A DNA stretch of 64,000 nucleotides from Neochlamydia sp. S13 (GCF_000648235.2 NZ_AP017977.1:868001-932000); one strand, 5' to 3'. Numbered from the stretch's first letter, positions 28,754 through 39,528 are shown. Notes: generated from the letters alone by a model not told the origin. A program made the numbers and translations.

Positions 28754-30469
28754 ATGAATATCTTCAACAAAGAAAGATCCCCTACCCATGATAATTGGCA
28801 GACCAATCGTCTTTATAATCAACAAGAGGTTCAGAAAAGCTCCTCTTCTAATCCTCAAGCAATTCCCGGCCTTTCTCTTGCCCATCCTCAAGTGATAGTA
28901 AAAACTAGCCAGCTGCAAAAGAATATAGAAGTACCATCCAAAGCTACGGATCAAAGAAGTTTTAGTAACACGGCAGTAATCCGAACAACAGTATCAGAAC
29001 AAACCCCTAATCGTGAAAAGCTTAGAGAAGTTCTTAATCGAACTAATCTTTCTATCAGTACCGAAGATAAAGACAAGCATCCAAAAATTTTAGCTGATTT
29101 AAAGACAGCGGTCGATGAGCATCGTCAAGAAATCAAAAAAGGAGGAATTCTAAGACAGATTCAACACCTTTTTAGTAAAACTTTTGGATTTTCTGTAACC
29201 GTAAAAGCTGAGCAAGCGTATGAAAATTTTTTTAATAGCCTGAGTGCAAAAGATCAAGAATACACCCAAGATATTTATTTTAAAAAAATAGGAACAAATG
29301 ATGATAACGGCTCGCAAGGGCTAAAAGTATCCGCAGGTAAGTCACGGGTGATGTATCATGAGAGTACAGTTCCTGCTAATGAATATAAGATTAAAGGCTC
29401 CCCAACTGAACAAATTTTTAGAAACATGGACAGAGGCGCAGCAGGGCAGCTGAATGGAAAAAATTATGGGATAGTTTGTGATGGCTCCTCCTCAGGGGAA
29501 TATGTAATGAAAGCAGCTCAAGCCTTCACAAAAAGCATGGAAACATTCATAAGAAAGGGCAGCCTTAATAAAAACCTTGAGCCAACTGTATTAGAAGAGC
29601 TAACAAAAGAAGTTTTTGTAAACGCCTCAAAATCTGTCAAGGTAGATGATAACACTTATGCAAAGGCAGCTACAGCTGTATTTGCAACTTTTGCGAATAT
29701 TGCTGATCGTAGTGATGTTTATCTAGTCAATGGAGGGGCTATTGGGGACACAATAGCCGTTAGTGTTAATCGTGCTCAAGGCACCGCAAAGCAGCTTAAC
29801 ACCATCACTAAACAAAATCCTATGGATCATGCAGATTCGGGAGGGGCCCTTCAAGTAGGGGAAATGCAAAAAAGTGATTTGGAGAAAATTTCAACTTTTT
29901 CGGCAGAAGTAAATCGCGATGATATCGTTATCTTAGCTAGTGACGGCCTTGCGGATAATATTTATGCAGGAAATCTAGAAGGACTTTCTTCTGAAGAGGG
30001 AGCAGCAGAGGTAAAAAAACAACTAGAATTGATTCTCCCTCTCATTATCTTTAGTTCGAAATTTGATTTATCCCTAGAAGAGCTAAAAAGAGAGGGGCAG
30101 CCCTGGTTAGATAAAGATCCTCCTACTTTGCCAACAGCAGAGGACTTGAAAAGATTTACAAAAGATGAGGTGATAGACACCTCTGTCGATAACGAAAAAA
30201 TTGCCCAGCGTCTAAATAATTATATTAAATTTATCACAGATCCTCAGCATCAAGTTGTTACACAAGCGAGAGATTTACAGCAGCAGATGATAGAAATTCA
30301 TCATAAGATAAACAGGTCTCCAGAGGAAGAAAACGCTAATGATTTGAAAGCCCAGCTAAAAGAAATAGAGGAAAAATTGGAAGTTGTAAAGCAGCAAATT
30401 AAGGATCCTAAAAACGTAGCAAAAACAGACGATAGTCTGCTGATCATACTATCTCCTACAGGGGAATAG
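28754..30469 (+). CDS. PP2C-like (PPM) phosphatase domain protein, candidate effector
   Basis: 571 residues. The first 190 are polar and unlike anything I know. The middle matches the PPM fold: GIVCDGSSSGEYV in place of the usual DGMGG, a VYLVNGGAIGDT strand in place of VGDSR, and DDIVILASDGLADNI, which keeps the metal-binding Asp. The C-terminal about 120 residues are helical, with a coiled coil (LKAQLKEIEEKLEVVKQQ). No signal peptide. AGGAGG lies six bases before the ATG. It would dephosphorylate Ser/Thr proteins if active; the altered first metal motif leaves that open. Delivery to the host is inference. Confidence 0.75.
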   Translation: MNIFNKERSPTHDNWQTNRLYNQQEVQKSSSSNPQAIPGLSLAHPQVIVKTSQLQKNIEVPSKATDQRSFSNTAVIRTTVSEQTPNREKLREVLNRTNLSISTEDKDKHPKILADLKTAVDEHRQEIKKGGILRQIQHLFSKTFGFSVTVKAEQAYENFFNSLSAKDQEYTQDIYFKKIGTNDDNGSQGLKVSAGKSRVMYHESTVPANEYKIKGSPTEQIFRNMDRGAAGQLNGKNYGIVCDGSSSGEYVMKAAQAFTKSMETFIRKGSLNKNLEPTVLEELTKEVFVNASKSVKVDDNTYAKAATAVFATFANIADRSDVYLVNGGAIGDTIAVSVNRAQGTAKQLNTITKQNPMDHADSGGALQVGEMQKSDLEKISTFSAEVNRDDIVILASDGLADNIYAGNLEGLSSEEGAAEVKKQLELILPLIIFSSKFDLSLEELKREGQPWLDKDPPTLPTAEDLKRFTKDEVIDTSVDNEKIAQRLNNYIKFITDPQHQVVTQARDLQQQMIEIHHKINRSPEEENANDLKAQLKEIEEKLEVVKQQIKDPKNVAKTDDSLLIILSPTGE

Positions 30470-30917
30470 GAATAAAATATCCTTAGAAGAGAAAGGTAGG
30501 TGGTAAAGTTTGCGGCTCTGGGGAGGTTTGTGTGGTGAAAATTTATTATAAGAATAAGAATCTATTATACATAATAAGAACTTTTGATTCGCAGTGAGGA
30601 AGGGCAGATGCTAGACGAAGTGCCGCTTATGCACCCAATTATTTGAGAGGATTACTAGGCAAGGTGTTTATCAAATATTCTCATCAAAACATCCTGCCCC
30701 GAAGAAAAGAATCATTATCCTAGCTAAAAAAACTATTAATTAGTATAATTTATTTTAATATCTTACCTAATACATTTAATTAATCAACCAATTAAAGTTT
30801 AGTTTTTAAACAAGCTTATTTATTTGATAGGTTGATAGGTCAATCAATTAGGGAAACATGTTCTAGTTTTTTTGAGAAAATCATACTCTTTATAAAAGAA
30901 TACACACCGAGAATACC
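30470..30917. other. Intergenic region before the DUF4116 gene
   Basis: About 450 bp, AT-rich. Short inverted motifs around 30820-30850 (TTGATAGGTTGATAGGTCAATCAA) are visible, but no gene is supported. Confidence 0.4.
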
Positions 30918-31823
30918 ATGGTAATAAATTTTCTATCTAAAGCATGCCTATTTATTGATCATAAGGCTGATTACATACCTATCGCCAGTACGGTGGTTAA
31001 TTTAGTCAACATCTTCCAAAAAGTAATTGTCTTACCTTTAAAGGAAAAAGAAAATCTTTCTAGAAACCCTTATTATACTCACCTCAAACAAAAAACTTTT
31101 AAGCGTTGCGCGATTTTGTTGATTCCGGTGTTGGGAAATATACTCGTTGGGATTTGGAATTTTGCTCCTAGTAAAGAGGATGATAAAGACGCTCTGTGCG
31201 CTGCAATTCGGTCTGTTCAGCATAATGGTATGGCCCTTAAATATGCTAGTCCAGAGCTTCGAAACGTTAAGCAAGTTGTTCTTGCTGCTGTTCAGCAAAA
31301 CGGTAAGGCCCTTAAATATGCTAGTCCAAAGCTTCGAAACGTTAAGCAAGTTGTTCTTTCCGCTGTTCAGCAAGACGGTAAGGCCCTTAAATATGCTAGT
31401 CCAAAGCTTCGAGACGTTAAGCAAGTCGTTCTTGCCGCTGTTCAGAAATGTAGCTGGGCGCTTGAATATGCTGGCGAAGATCTTCGAAATGATAGAAAAT
31501 TCTTTCTTGCGGTTGTTCGGCAACACGGTAATGATCTTAGGCACGCTAGCGAAAAGCTGAGGAACGACAAGGAAATCGTCCTTGCGGCTGTTCAGGAATG
31601 GGGCTGGGCGCTTAGGCACGCTAGCGAAAAGCTGAGGAACGACAAGGAAATCGTCCTTGCGGCTGTCCAGCAAGACGGTTCAGCGCTTGAATATGCTAGC
31701 GAAGAGCTTCGAAATGATAGGGAAGTTGTCATTACGGCTGTTAAGCAATACGGCCTAGCGCTTAAGTACGCTAGCGAAAAGCTGAGGAACGACCCGGAAG
31801 TCCTTCGCTGTCTAGCAGGATAG
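30918..31823 (+). CDS. DUF4116 repeat protein
   Basis: 301 residues. The N-terminal 90 include a hydrophobic helix (CAILLIPVLGNILVGIWNF). Then come about eight repeats of 23 residues, consensus LRNDKEIVLAAVQQDGWALKYASEK, the DUF4116 repeat found in proteins of amoeba-associated bacteria and giant viruses. Adjacent units are nearly identical at DNA level, showing recent duplication. The last unit breaks: the frame ends DPEVLRCLAG, while the neighbouring frame continues the repeat to 31881. Role unknown; host interaction is inference. Confidence 0.8.
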   Translation: MVINFLSKACLFIDHKADYIPIASTVVNLVNIFQKVIVLPLKEKENLSRNPYYTHLKQKTFKRCAILLIPVLGNILVGIWNFAPSKEDDKDALCAAIRSVQHNGMALKYASPELRNVKQVVLAAVQQNGKALKYASPKLRNVKQVVLSAVQQDGKALKYASPKLRDVKQVVLAAVQKCSWALEYAGEDLRNDRKFFLAVVRQHGNDLRHASEKLRNDKEIVLAAVQEWGWALRHASEKLRNDKEIVLAAVQQDGSALEYASEELRNDREVVITAVKQYGLALKYASEKLRNDPEVLRCLAG

Positions 31824-31881
31824 CCGGGCACTTAGGCATTCTAGCCAACAGCTTCAAAAGGATTTAAAACCTAGGGATTAG
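31200..31881 (+). repeat. Tandem 69-nt coding repeats, last unit decayed
   Basis: Units of 69 bases encode the DUF4116 repeats. Two neighbouring units around 31540-31670 share GCTAGCGAAAAGCTGAGGAA and the following 40-odd bases almost exactly. In 31800-31881 the frame is shifted and a CAG has become TAG, but QQDSRALRHSSQQLQKDLK is still readable. Confidence 0.8.
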
Positions 31882-32806
31882 GTAAAAGCAAATAAATTTA
31901 TGGTAATATTCTTTAAAAGCTTAGTTCTCTCTAAGGTAAGATCTAGAAAGTCTGGATGAAAAAAAATTGATTGATGCCATAGATTTGACGTTATATGATG
32001 TAAAATCCATTCCTTCTTTTAAGAAAAAGGTAACAATGACAATGAAAAGGACTACTGGTAAAACTTTGCTGAGTTACCAGAAGGAATTAATTTAAAGAAA
32101 GCATAAAATCTAACTTAGCAGATATTAGACCCTCAAAGAGGTAAGCGATGCGTCTCTCCTTTTATGGCATTTATTTTTTGATTATACTTTTTGGAGAGGT
32201 AGTAGGAGGCAACATTACGGCTGCTATTGCTCATTTTATAGAAAGAAGATCATGTGGGCTTGCTGATTTAAGAGGACAAAAGGTAGTTGCGCTCTTTGAT
32301 GATACCTTTCGGGAATTTTTTTGCTAGGGTCACTCCCTAGCCTTTTAAGGAATTAATTAATCGCTTGCCGTAAGGCTTACCCCAAGAGATGAAAAATAAG
32401 CTATGAGTTGTTAGCGGAAAGTGGCTGAAGAAAATCAGCTTGGAAACGGGGTTAATTGCTTTTTGGTTTTACAGACATAATTTCTTTAGAAGGTAGAATA
32501 TATTGGACATGGTCATCTTTATATGTTCTAGCTACTCTTACGAAAAATTATTACAATCCCCTTCCTTTATTTTTGATCTCCCACGTTTAAAGCTTTTTTG
32601 TAAAATACTTTTAGCCATGTGACGATCTTTTTTTCAGCTATTTCATTATCCTCTAACTTGCGTTATTTTAGACAGTAATCCGCTGTGAGGTTTTTTTTAA
32701 GTATAAGCCAGCTTATCAATCTTTCTGCCGAGATAAGATAAGTAGAGTAAGTTAAATTTTATTTTCCTAAGCAGCATTACAGAAGCAAGTATACATAGAT
32801 CCTTGT
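31882..32806. other. Long gap with possible transposase debris
   Basis: About 925 bp without an intact gene. Around 32120-32310 broken frames read DPQRGKRCVSPFMAF, then FIERRSCGLADLRGQ, weakly like the start of an ISAs1-type transposase. A CTCTTACGAAAAATT at about 32535 resembles the right end of the IS66 copy (12768). Both are suggestive only. Confidence 0.35.
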
Positions 32807-35800
32807 TTAAGAGCTTTTTGTTAAGCGAGCCTTAAGTTTACAAAGTTTCTTAAAAAGTTGGCTTGTCTTTCCAGGTAGCTCCTCGGCAATCAAATAAGCA
32901 ATGGGCACAATAATCAGGGTGAGTAGCATAGAGGTTGAAAGGCCTCCGATAATAGCCATAGCCATAGGGGCTTGGGATTCAGAGCCAGGCCCATGGCCTA
33001 GGGCAATAGGTAGCATTCCAAAAATCATGGCTAATGTGGTCATTAGAATAGGACGTAGCCGGGTAGGACCTGCTAGCATTATAGCCTCTTTTCTATCCAT
33101 TCCCTCTTGTGTTCTTAAGGTGTTGATGTAGTCAACAAGTAAAATGGCATTTTTTGTTACCAATCCTAGCAACATAATAATGCCTATAATTGTAAAAATG
33201 CTTAGTGTCATATCCGTTATGATCAGTATTCCTAAGGCTCCTATGATAGAGAAGGGAAGCGATAGCATAATAACTAAAGGTTGTACAAAACTCTCAAATT
33301 GAGAAGCGAGAACCATATAGATGATGACTACGGCCAGCAGTAAAGCAAAAATTAAATGCTGAAAAGATTCTTTCATCGATTCTGCAGCGCCTGAAAAACT
33401 TGTACGGTAACCTAGAGGCATTTTTATTTGGGATATAAAGCTATTTATTTCGTTAATAGCGTCGCCAAGAACTTTTTTTCCTTCTTGTAGATTACTGAAA
33501 ACAGAAATAAATCTTGCGCGATTATAGCGATTAATCTGGACAGGTCCCTGCTTCTCTTTAATATTGACTAGGTTACTTAGTTTGATTAATTTTCCTTTAT
33601 TATTTTTTACAGAAAGTTGGAAAATATCTTGGGGCTTGTTACGAAATTCTTCACTTAGTCGCAGGCTGATATTATAACGTTCTCCATTGCTACGGAATTT
33701 ACTGACCTCTAAGCCGCCCACGAGAGCTTTAATTTCCTGGGCGATAAAGATAGGTAAGACCCCTAAAGCAGTTGCTTCATCTCGTTTAATAGAAATTTCG
33801 ATCTCAGGTTTACCTTTTTCATAGGATGTGTCTACATCTACATAACCAGAAGTTTCTTCTAAATGATTTTTGATCTGATTAGCAATCTGGTCAATCTTTT
33901 CAAGGTTTGCACCCTTGATATCTAGTTGAATGGCAGCATTTCTTCGCCCACCGCCCCCTATTGCAGGAACTGGCTCTATACTTGTTATAATATGAGGTAA
34001 AGAAGATAATTTCTCACGAGCAAACTTCATCGCTTCTGCTTGACTTAAAGAGCGGCTTTCTTTATCGGTCATTTTGACATATACAGTGCCCTCATTTACT
34101 CTATTGAAACTATCGCTTCCTATAGTAGTGAAAGTATACTTAACCCAGGGTTGAGGAGAAATATCTTGAAGGATTTTTCGTATGGCCTCATCAGTCACAA
34201 CTAATGAGGAACCTAAAGGAACTTTAACTTTGATAAAAAACTCGCTGCGATCTTCTAAAGGAATAAATTCAGAGCGAATGTATTTTCCTAAAAATAAAGT
34301 GCCTATAAGTAAGCTAATGGCTAGCAGGAGAGTGGTCTTGCTGTAGTTAAGAGCTTTTGATAAAAGTTTTGTGTAAACTCTATCCAAGCTATCGAGTATT
34401 CTTTCCATGCTTAATGCTAGCTTGCCTGTGGACATGTGTAAGGTAAGGAAACGAGAAGCAAGCATGGGGGTGAGTGTGAAGGCAACGAAAAGACTAATTA
34501 AAACAGCAAAGGTTACTGTGATACCGAACTGGTAGAAAAAGCGGCCAATAATACCTTTCATAAAGGCGACAGGCAAAAACACAGCGACGATAGACATTGT
34601 AATAGCAAAAGCAGCTAATCCAATCTCTTGAGTACCTATTGCTGCAGCTTCTTTAGCAGATTTACCCCTTTTTAAATGGCGATAGATGTTTTCCACGACT
34701 ACGATAGCATCATCTATTAAAATTCCAATAGATAAAGACAGAGCTAGCATGGTCATATTGTTTAGTGTGAAGCCTACTATACGTAAAAGAATAAAAGTTA
34801 AAATAACGCTTATAGGAATTGCTAAAGCGCTAATCATTGTAATCTTTAAGTCTCCTAAGAATAAGAAAACGATGATGACCGCTAATAGGCCGCCAAACAT
34901 TAGGTGAAAATTAATGTCTTTCATAGAATGTTCAATGAAGAGGGACAGATCTTGCGCAATCTCTATATTAATGCCTTGGGGCCTTAGCTCTTGCTGAATC
35001 TCTCCAATAGTTTTTTTAAGAGCTTGAGCTACATTCACTGTATTTGTGCCAGACTGCCTTGTAATAAGAAGAGCAATAGCTTGTTGATGATTTAATCTAG
35101 CTAAAGTTCTTGGCTCTTCCCACCCATCTTCAATATGTCCTATATCAGTCAGTGTCACAGGATAACCATGGCGGTAAGCGACAACAATATCCTTCAAATT
35201 TTTTATCTCTTCCCACTCAGCTTTTGTCTTAACGGCCAATTCGTGCGTAGAAGAAGATATACGCCCGCCTGGCAGCTCAATATGTTGGGCTTTAAGAGCA
35301 GTGGAAATATCTTGCACGGTGACAGAAAATCCTTCCATTTTATAAGGGTCTAAGGAGATCCAAATGGTACGTTCTTGTTTACCAATTAGTTTAATTTGGC
35401 CTACTCCTGAGACTTGTTGAAGTTTATCTTTTATGCTCTTATCTGCAAGGTAAGATAATTGCTGAATAGGTAAATCTCCAGAAATAAGGAGAGCCATAAT
35501 AGGAGCTGAGTCAATATCAAATTTTCCTATCACTATCTCTTGAAGATCGCTTGGTAGCTCTTTTCTAATTGTCCCTAACTTAGCTTGTATTTCTTGATAG
35601 GCAATATCAATGTTTTTTTCTAAATCGAATTCTACCACTACTTGAGATATCCCTTCAGCGCTAGTCGAGCGAAGATGCTTAATAGAGTTAAGGGTAGCAA
35701 CGGCTTCTTCGATAACCTCGGTAACTGTTTTTTCTATGCTTTCGGGGTCAGCACCAGGAAGAGATGAAATAATGGTGATGATAGGAAAGTCGATTTTAGG

Positions 35801-35911
35801 GTAAAGATCTACGCCAAGCTCTTTATAGGCAAGTAACCCAAAAATTGCTAAGCCAAAGGTAATCATAGAAATAAAAGTCGGTCGCTTGATCGATAGGTCA
35901 GACAAAATCAC
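32807..35911 (-). CDS. RND-family efflux transporter (HAE1/AcrB-like)
   Basis: 1034 residues, the normal length for the inner-membrane pump of a tripartite efflux system. It starts with [13 protein letters not shown] and has 12 membrane helices with two large periplasmic loops. Proton-relay residues are present: the Asp pair in [18 protein letters not shown] (TM4) and Lys in [13 protein letters not shown] (TM10). It is the last gene of a three-gene operon, 17 bp after the adaptor gene. It would export drugs or lipophilic compounds by proton antiport; the substrate cannot be read from sequence. Confidence 0.95.
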   Translation of the reverse strand: MILSDLSIKRPTFISMITFGLAIFGLLAYKELGVDLYPKIDFPIITIISSLPGADPESIEKTVTEVIEEAVATLNSIKHLRSTSAEGISQVVVEFDLEKNIDIAYQEIQAKLGTIRKELPSDLQEIVIGKFDIDSAPIMALLISGDLPIQQLSYLADKSIKDKLQQVSGVGQIKLIGKQERTIWISLDPYKMEGFSVTVQDISTALKAQHIELPGGRISSSTHELAVKTKAEWEEIKNLKDIVVAYRHGYPVTLTDIGHIEDGWEEPRTLARLNHQQAIALLITRQSGTNTVNVAQALKKTIGEIQQELRPQGINIEIAQDLSLFIEHSMKDINFHLMFGGLLAVIIVFLFLGDLKITMISALAIPISVILTFILLRIVGFTLNNMTMLALSLSIGILIDDAIVVVENIYRHLKRGKSAKEAAAIGTQEIGLAAFAITMSIVAVFLPVAFMKGIIGRFFYQFGITVTFAVLISLFVAFTLTPMLASRFLTLHMSTGKLALSMERILDSLDRVYTKLLSKALNYSKTTLLLAISLLIGTLFLGKYIRSEFIPLEDRSEFFIKVKVPLGSSLVVTDEAIRKILQDISPQPWVKYTFTTIGSDSFNRVNEGTVYVKMTDKESRSLSQAEAMKFAREKLSSLPHIITSIEPVPAIGGGGRRNAAIQLDIKGANLEKIDQIANQIKNHLEETSGYVDVDTSYEKGKPEIEISIKRDEATALGVLPIFIAQEIKALVGGLEVSKFRSNGERYNISLRLSEEFRNKPQDIFQLSVKNNKGKLIKLSNLVNIKEKQGPVQINRYNRARFISVFSNLQEGKKVLGDAINEINSFISQIKMPLGYRTSFSGAAESMKESFQHLIFALLLAVVIIYMVLASQFESFVQPLVIMLSLPFSIIGALGILIITDMTLSIFTIIGIIMLLGLVTKNAILLVDYINTLRTQEGMDRKEAIMLAGPTRLRPILMTTLAMIFGMLPIALGHGPGSESQAPMAMAIIGGLSTSMLLTLIIVPIAYLIAEELPGKTSQLFKKLCKLKARLTKSS

Positions 35912-35928
35912 GGTTTGTGTTCCTCAAA

Positions 35929-36741
35929 TTAAGGGTTATTAGCTACTTGACCTGCTTTAATGATTACTCGGGCAAGAGATCCGGGGCGAATTTTATAATC
36001 ACTGTTATCAAGGATGGCTCGACACCGCAATGAGTGTGTAGTTTCATCTAGAGTTGGATAAAAAAGATCTATTTGAGCGTGATTGCAATCTAAATGGGTT
36101 CCATCAATTTCGAAGCTAAGAGGAGTACCCAATCTTAGGGTAGATGCATACACTTGTGGAATAGAAAATTCAAGATAAAGAGGATTCAAAGCTTGGATTT
36201 CAACCATGCTGGTGACAGGTTGCACGGTAATGTATTCCCCCATATCTACAAGTTTTTTTGTAATAATTCCCTCAAAAGGAGCCTTAATAGTAGTTTCTTC
36301 CCAATATAACTGAGCACGCTTTAAGTCTTCTTGAAATTGTTTTACATGAATAAGAGAATGATCGTATTTGCTTTTGGCTTCTTCATATTTTTTTAAAGGA
36401 ATAGAAGGTAATTGTCCATCTGGCCTTTCCCATAGCTTTTGCATGCGGAGGAAATTTTTCTCGGCATCAGACAGCTCCACTCTAGCTCCTTCCAATGCCG
36501 CTGTTTTTAGCGCTAATTCTATCTCGTAATAATTTTTATCTAGTTGAACTAAAGGCTGGTTTTTTACTACTTTGTCTCCCACTTCGACTAAAACTTTTTC
36601 AACCCTTCCTGATACCTGGGCTCCCATTAAGCTTTTAGAAGAAGGCTGTATATGTCCTATTGCGCAAATTTCTTCTCCTTTTAATGAGCCTTGAATGATT
36701 AAGGTCATAAAAAGAAAATGAACAAATTTATTTCTCGTCAT
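35929..36741 (-). CDS. RND efflux periplasmic adaptor (membrane fusion protein)
   Basis: 270 residues, shorter than the usual 350-400. A signal peptide-like start (FVHFLFMTLIIQGSLKGEE) is followed by the lipoyl-like half motif GRVEKVLVEVGDKVVKNQPL, a short helical hairpin (40-150), the second half motif APFEGIITKKLVDMGEYI and a beta-barrel. The C-terminal membrane-proximal domain is largely missing, ending IRPGSLARVIIKAGQ. It joins the pump (32807-35911) to the TolC-like channel; genes are spaced 14 and 17 bp, so one operon. Confidence 0.92.
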   Translation of the reverse strand: MTRNKFVHFLFMTLIIQGSLKGEEICAIGHIQPSSKSLMGAQVSGRVEKVLVEVGDKVVKNQPLVQLDKNYYEIELALKTAALEGARVELSDAEKNFLRMQKLWERPDGQLPSIPLKKYEEAKSKYDHSLIHVKQFQEDLKRAQLYWEETTIKAPFEGIITKKLVDMGEYITVQPVTSMVEIQALNPLYLEFSIPQVYASTLRLGTPLSFEIDGTHLDCNHAQIDLFYPTLDETTHSLRCRAILDNSDYKIRPGSLARVIIKAGQVANNP

Positions 36742-36755
36742 GTTTACTTCCTTGC

Positions 36756-38078
36756 TTATAAAAAATTGAGGCCGGCAGCATAAGCCAGATCGGCTTTAGC
36801 TTTATAATATTGGCAGAGCGTTTGATAATAATTATGGCGCGCGTGTAGCAGTTTTTCTTCGTCTATCATAAGATCTTCATTAGTGATAAGACCTTCAGCA
36901 AAGTGATTTTTTACCAGAGTCAGATTGTGTTCAGCAACCTGGATAGTTTTTAAAGCAAGAGGAATCTTCTGAATGGTATTTTCAACAGTAGAGAAAGCTG
37001 TACGTATATATAGCTCCATATCTTTTTCTGCGGCAATATATTGCTGTTCTAGTTCACACATCTCTTTTCTTAAGCGTCTAAGCTTTGCCCATGTGGACCC
37101 CCCATCGTAGAGAGATAATTGGATGCCTATGCCCGCATCTAGACCATGTCGATAGGGTAGAGCATAGTTATCAGAGGTACTATAATTCGTATAGCCATAA
37201 ATTGAAGGGTAGAGCTTTCCTTTCTCGGCTGTAAGGGTAGAGCGAGCGGCTTTAATATCTGCTTGTAGGGCTTTTAAATGAGGGTGATTGCTTCGTGCTT
37301 CTTCTAATAGCTGGTTAAGATTTGCATGATAAGGTATTGGCTCAAGCAGATCTATAACTACAGTCTGCCGATCTAAAGGGTATCCAATTAAGCGATTTAG
37401 TTGGGTAGCTGCTATGGATACATTACTCTGAGCTTGCAATAAATCTTGCTGCCTGAGAGCTAATTCTAATTCTACTACTAAAATTTCATTTTCATGAATA
37501 AGACCTTGTTCTGCAAAATCTTTGCTGATTCGTAATTGGCCTTTTAAAGAGCGGATGGATTCTTTAATGATTAAGATAATTTTTTGTGCTTCTGCTAAAG
37601 TAAAATAAGCATGATTGGTAGCGTGTAGAATCTTTTGGCGAGCTGTAGTCATTTTAATAAAAGATGACTCTTCTCTACTTTTTTGGGCGTTAATTGTGTG
37701 GGTTGAATGCCCAAAGTTGTAAAGAGGAATAACAAGAGAAACACGAGCATTTTTCGTACGCTCTTGATGCCGCACCCGCTTCAAATTTCCCTTTGTAAGA
37801 AAGTCTATTTGTGCGGTCATCTGGGGAAGGTGTAGGCCGTAAACTTCACGCGTACGGTCTTGCTCAATTAGAGCTTTAAGCTCGGCAACCGTTATCATCT
37901 CGCTATAGTTTAGAGCTAGATCATAACAGTTTTCAAGTGTGAGAGTACCATATAAAAAAGAAGATGCTGCGAGTAAATAGCATACAAGTACCTTAAAGAT
38001 AAGCATCATAATATTCCATGTAATTAGAAACGACCTTAAAATATTAGGAAATATTAGAAATAAACTTACATTATTCAC
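36756..38078 (-). CDS. TolC-like outer membrane efflux protein
   Basis: 440 residues, first gene of the efflux operon. It has the outer membrane efflux protein repeat structure: LTLENCYDLALNYSEMITVAELKALIEQDRT, the internal coiled coils, and the second copy starting LLEEARSNHPHLKALQADIKAARSTL with FSTVENT later. The frame opens upstream, but the signal peptide is MMLIFKVLVCYLLAASSFLYG beginning near residue 24 (ATG about 38009 or 38006), the likelier start. It forms the outer membrane channel and periplasmic tunnel. Confidence 0.9.
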   Translation of the reverse strand: MNNVSLFLIFPNILRSFLITWNIMMLIFKVLVCYLLAASSFLYGTLTLENCYDLALNYSEMITVAELKALIEQDRTREVYGLHLPQMTAQIDFLTKGNLKRVRHQERTKNARVSLVIPLYNFGHSTHTINAQKSREESSFIKMTTARQKILHATNHAYFTLAEAQKIILIIKESIRSLKGQLRISKDFAEQGLIHENEILVVELELALRQQDLLQAQSNVSIAATQLNRLIGYPLDRQTVVIDLLEPIPYHANLNQLLEEARSNHPHLKALQADIKAARSTLTAEKGKLYPSIYGYTNYSTSDNYALPYRHGLDAGIGIQLSLYDGGSTWAKLRRLRKEMCELEQQYIAAEKDMELYIRTAFSTVENTIQKIPLALKTIQVAEHNLTLVKNHFAEGLITNEDLMIDEEKLLHARHNYYQTLCQYYKAKADLAYAAGLNFL

Positions 38079-38268
38079 AAGAAAAATAATTAAAAAAAGA
38101 TGAGCAGACGAACGTGGGTGAGATTTTTCATGATAATGAGTGAATGATCTTCTAATACATCCATAAAAGATTAAGGACTTTATCGAGTTTACTTTTTCCT
38201 ATGAGAAGGCTTACAGGGGTAGATGAGGGTATTTATTTTTAAAGGAAATGACTTATTAGATCGCTTGC

Positions 38269-39255
38269 TTATCTATAAAATAAATAAGCTATTCCTTTTC
38301 TTCTGTTCCAGGCTACTAGAAAATCTTTGAGACTATAACTTACAAGGGTGCTTTGATCAGTAGGAAAAGCCGGGTCCATGCATAGTACTTGCTGCTTTTC
38401 TGCTTCATACCCTTTGACAACAATTAAATGACCTGAGCTATAGGGGGAGGCACTACCCGTTAAAGGGCCTTTTATACTCACTACTACGGGAAAGCCTCTG
38501 CTAAGACTCTCCATAATTTGATCAAAATTATTTAGCCTGGCTACATAGCTATGCCATGAGGGGCCGAGAAGATTAGATGCCTCAGCAGTATTCAACAACC
38601 AATTTCCATAAATATCAAACGCTGAATCTTTAACATGATCGGCGAAAGTTAGAGCGGATAGATGGATACCAGGTGATAAATAATTAATCACAGCTGTTGT
38701 CGAGGTAGGAGAACAAAGTCTCATATGGCGTTCATCAGGTAATGTAACTTGAGACAATCCCTTAACATTTAAATTAATAGAATAATGTGGGGCTAAACCA
38801 AAACTAACCTTGTGCTCTTGAATATTAGTGAAGCTGGCATGCAGCGTATGCATGTTTTTCAGTAGAGAGCTTTCGCTACAGTCTACTCTAATTTTAAAGC
38901 CCGTAGCTTTTTTCCTACCTAATGGCTTAGCCACATCCTGATAGGTTTTACATGAAGAGTTTCTAGGATGACAGTTAAAAGTGTATTGATGGGAGGACCC
39001 CCAATAAGCATAGTTGAGCCAGGGAGACCATTTATTATCTGTTAATAAGCTAATCTTAATTAGATAATAGCCATGTTTAGGCCGTTGAGCGTCCCAGGAC
39101 ACGATGAGTTCATTACAGGGAGTAAGACCTGTTTGTTCCCATTCAATGCTTTTACCATGCAATTCTTTTTGATCAATCTCCTTATGGAGAGTTTGACTAG
39201 CTTGCAAAGGCAAAAACAGCAAACTTCCAATAAATAATAAAAGCATGGTAATCAT
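38269..39255 (-). CDS. Secreted C39-like cysteine peptidase
   Basis: 328 residues with an N-terminal signal (MLLLFIGSLLFLPLQAS). The C-terminal half resembles Peptidase_C39_2: catalytic Cys in RLCSPTSTTAVINYL, His in SSGHLIVVKGYE, Asp in VLCMDPAFP. The N-terminal half is beta-rich, with a pair of Cys (NCHPRNSSCKTY) that could form a disulfide. It acts outside the cytoplasm; the substrate is unknown. Gene stands alone between the efflux operon and the helicase. Confidence 0.75.
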   Translation of the reverse strand: MITMLLLFIGSLLFLPLQASQTLHKEIDQKELHGKSIEWEQTGLTPCNELIVSWDAQRPKHGYYLIKISLLTDNKWSPWLNYAYWGSSHQYTFNCHPRNSSCKTYQDVAKPLGRKKATGFKIRVDCSESSLLKNMHTLHASFTNIQEHKVSFGLAPHYSINLNVKGLSQVTLPDERHMRLCSPTSTTAVINYLSPGIHLSALTFADHVKDSAFDIYGNWLLNTAEASNLLGPSWHSYVARLNNFDQIMESLSRGFPVVVSIKGPLTGSASPYSSGHLIVVKGYEAEKQQVLCMDPAFPTDQSTLVSYSLKDFLVAWNRRKGIAYLFYR

Positions 39256-39492
39256 AGAAAAACTAATGTTTTAAAAAAAATTAATAAATAATAAGTTTAT
39301 ACGACCTTAAAAAATTATTTGCAAGGGATTTGCAATCGTAGAGATTACTTTGTTTGAATAAAAAGGAGCATCGCAGCTTTAATGATAAGAAGTGTAGGCA
39401 AGAATTGCTTTTTAACCCTTAAGAGCTATAAAGCTTGGTTTGCTTAAATAGAAATTAAAGTAGATGAGGGGAAAAAGCTTTTTAAAAAAGAA

Positions 39493-39513
39493 AGGGTTAC
39501 TCTAGGGAACCCT
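39493..39513 (-). terminator. Rho-independent terminator of the DEAD-box helicase gene
   Basis: On the minus strand, AGGGTT (39513-39508) and AACCCT (39498-39493) pair around a 9-base loop and are followed by TTCTTTTTT, 15 bases after the helicase stop codon. Confidence 0.75.
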
Positions 39514-39528
39514 CGCTTTTGGCTTCTT

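Noticed and set aside
31038..31673. 211-aa minus-strand frame with repeats
   Set aside because: It mirrors the DUF4116 repeats; the repeat periodicity comes from the plus-strand gene, whose codons match the known repeat.
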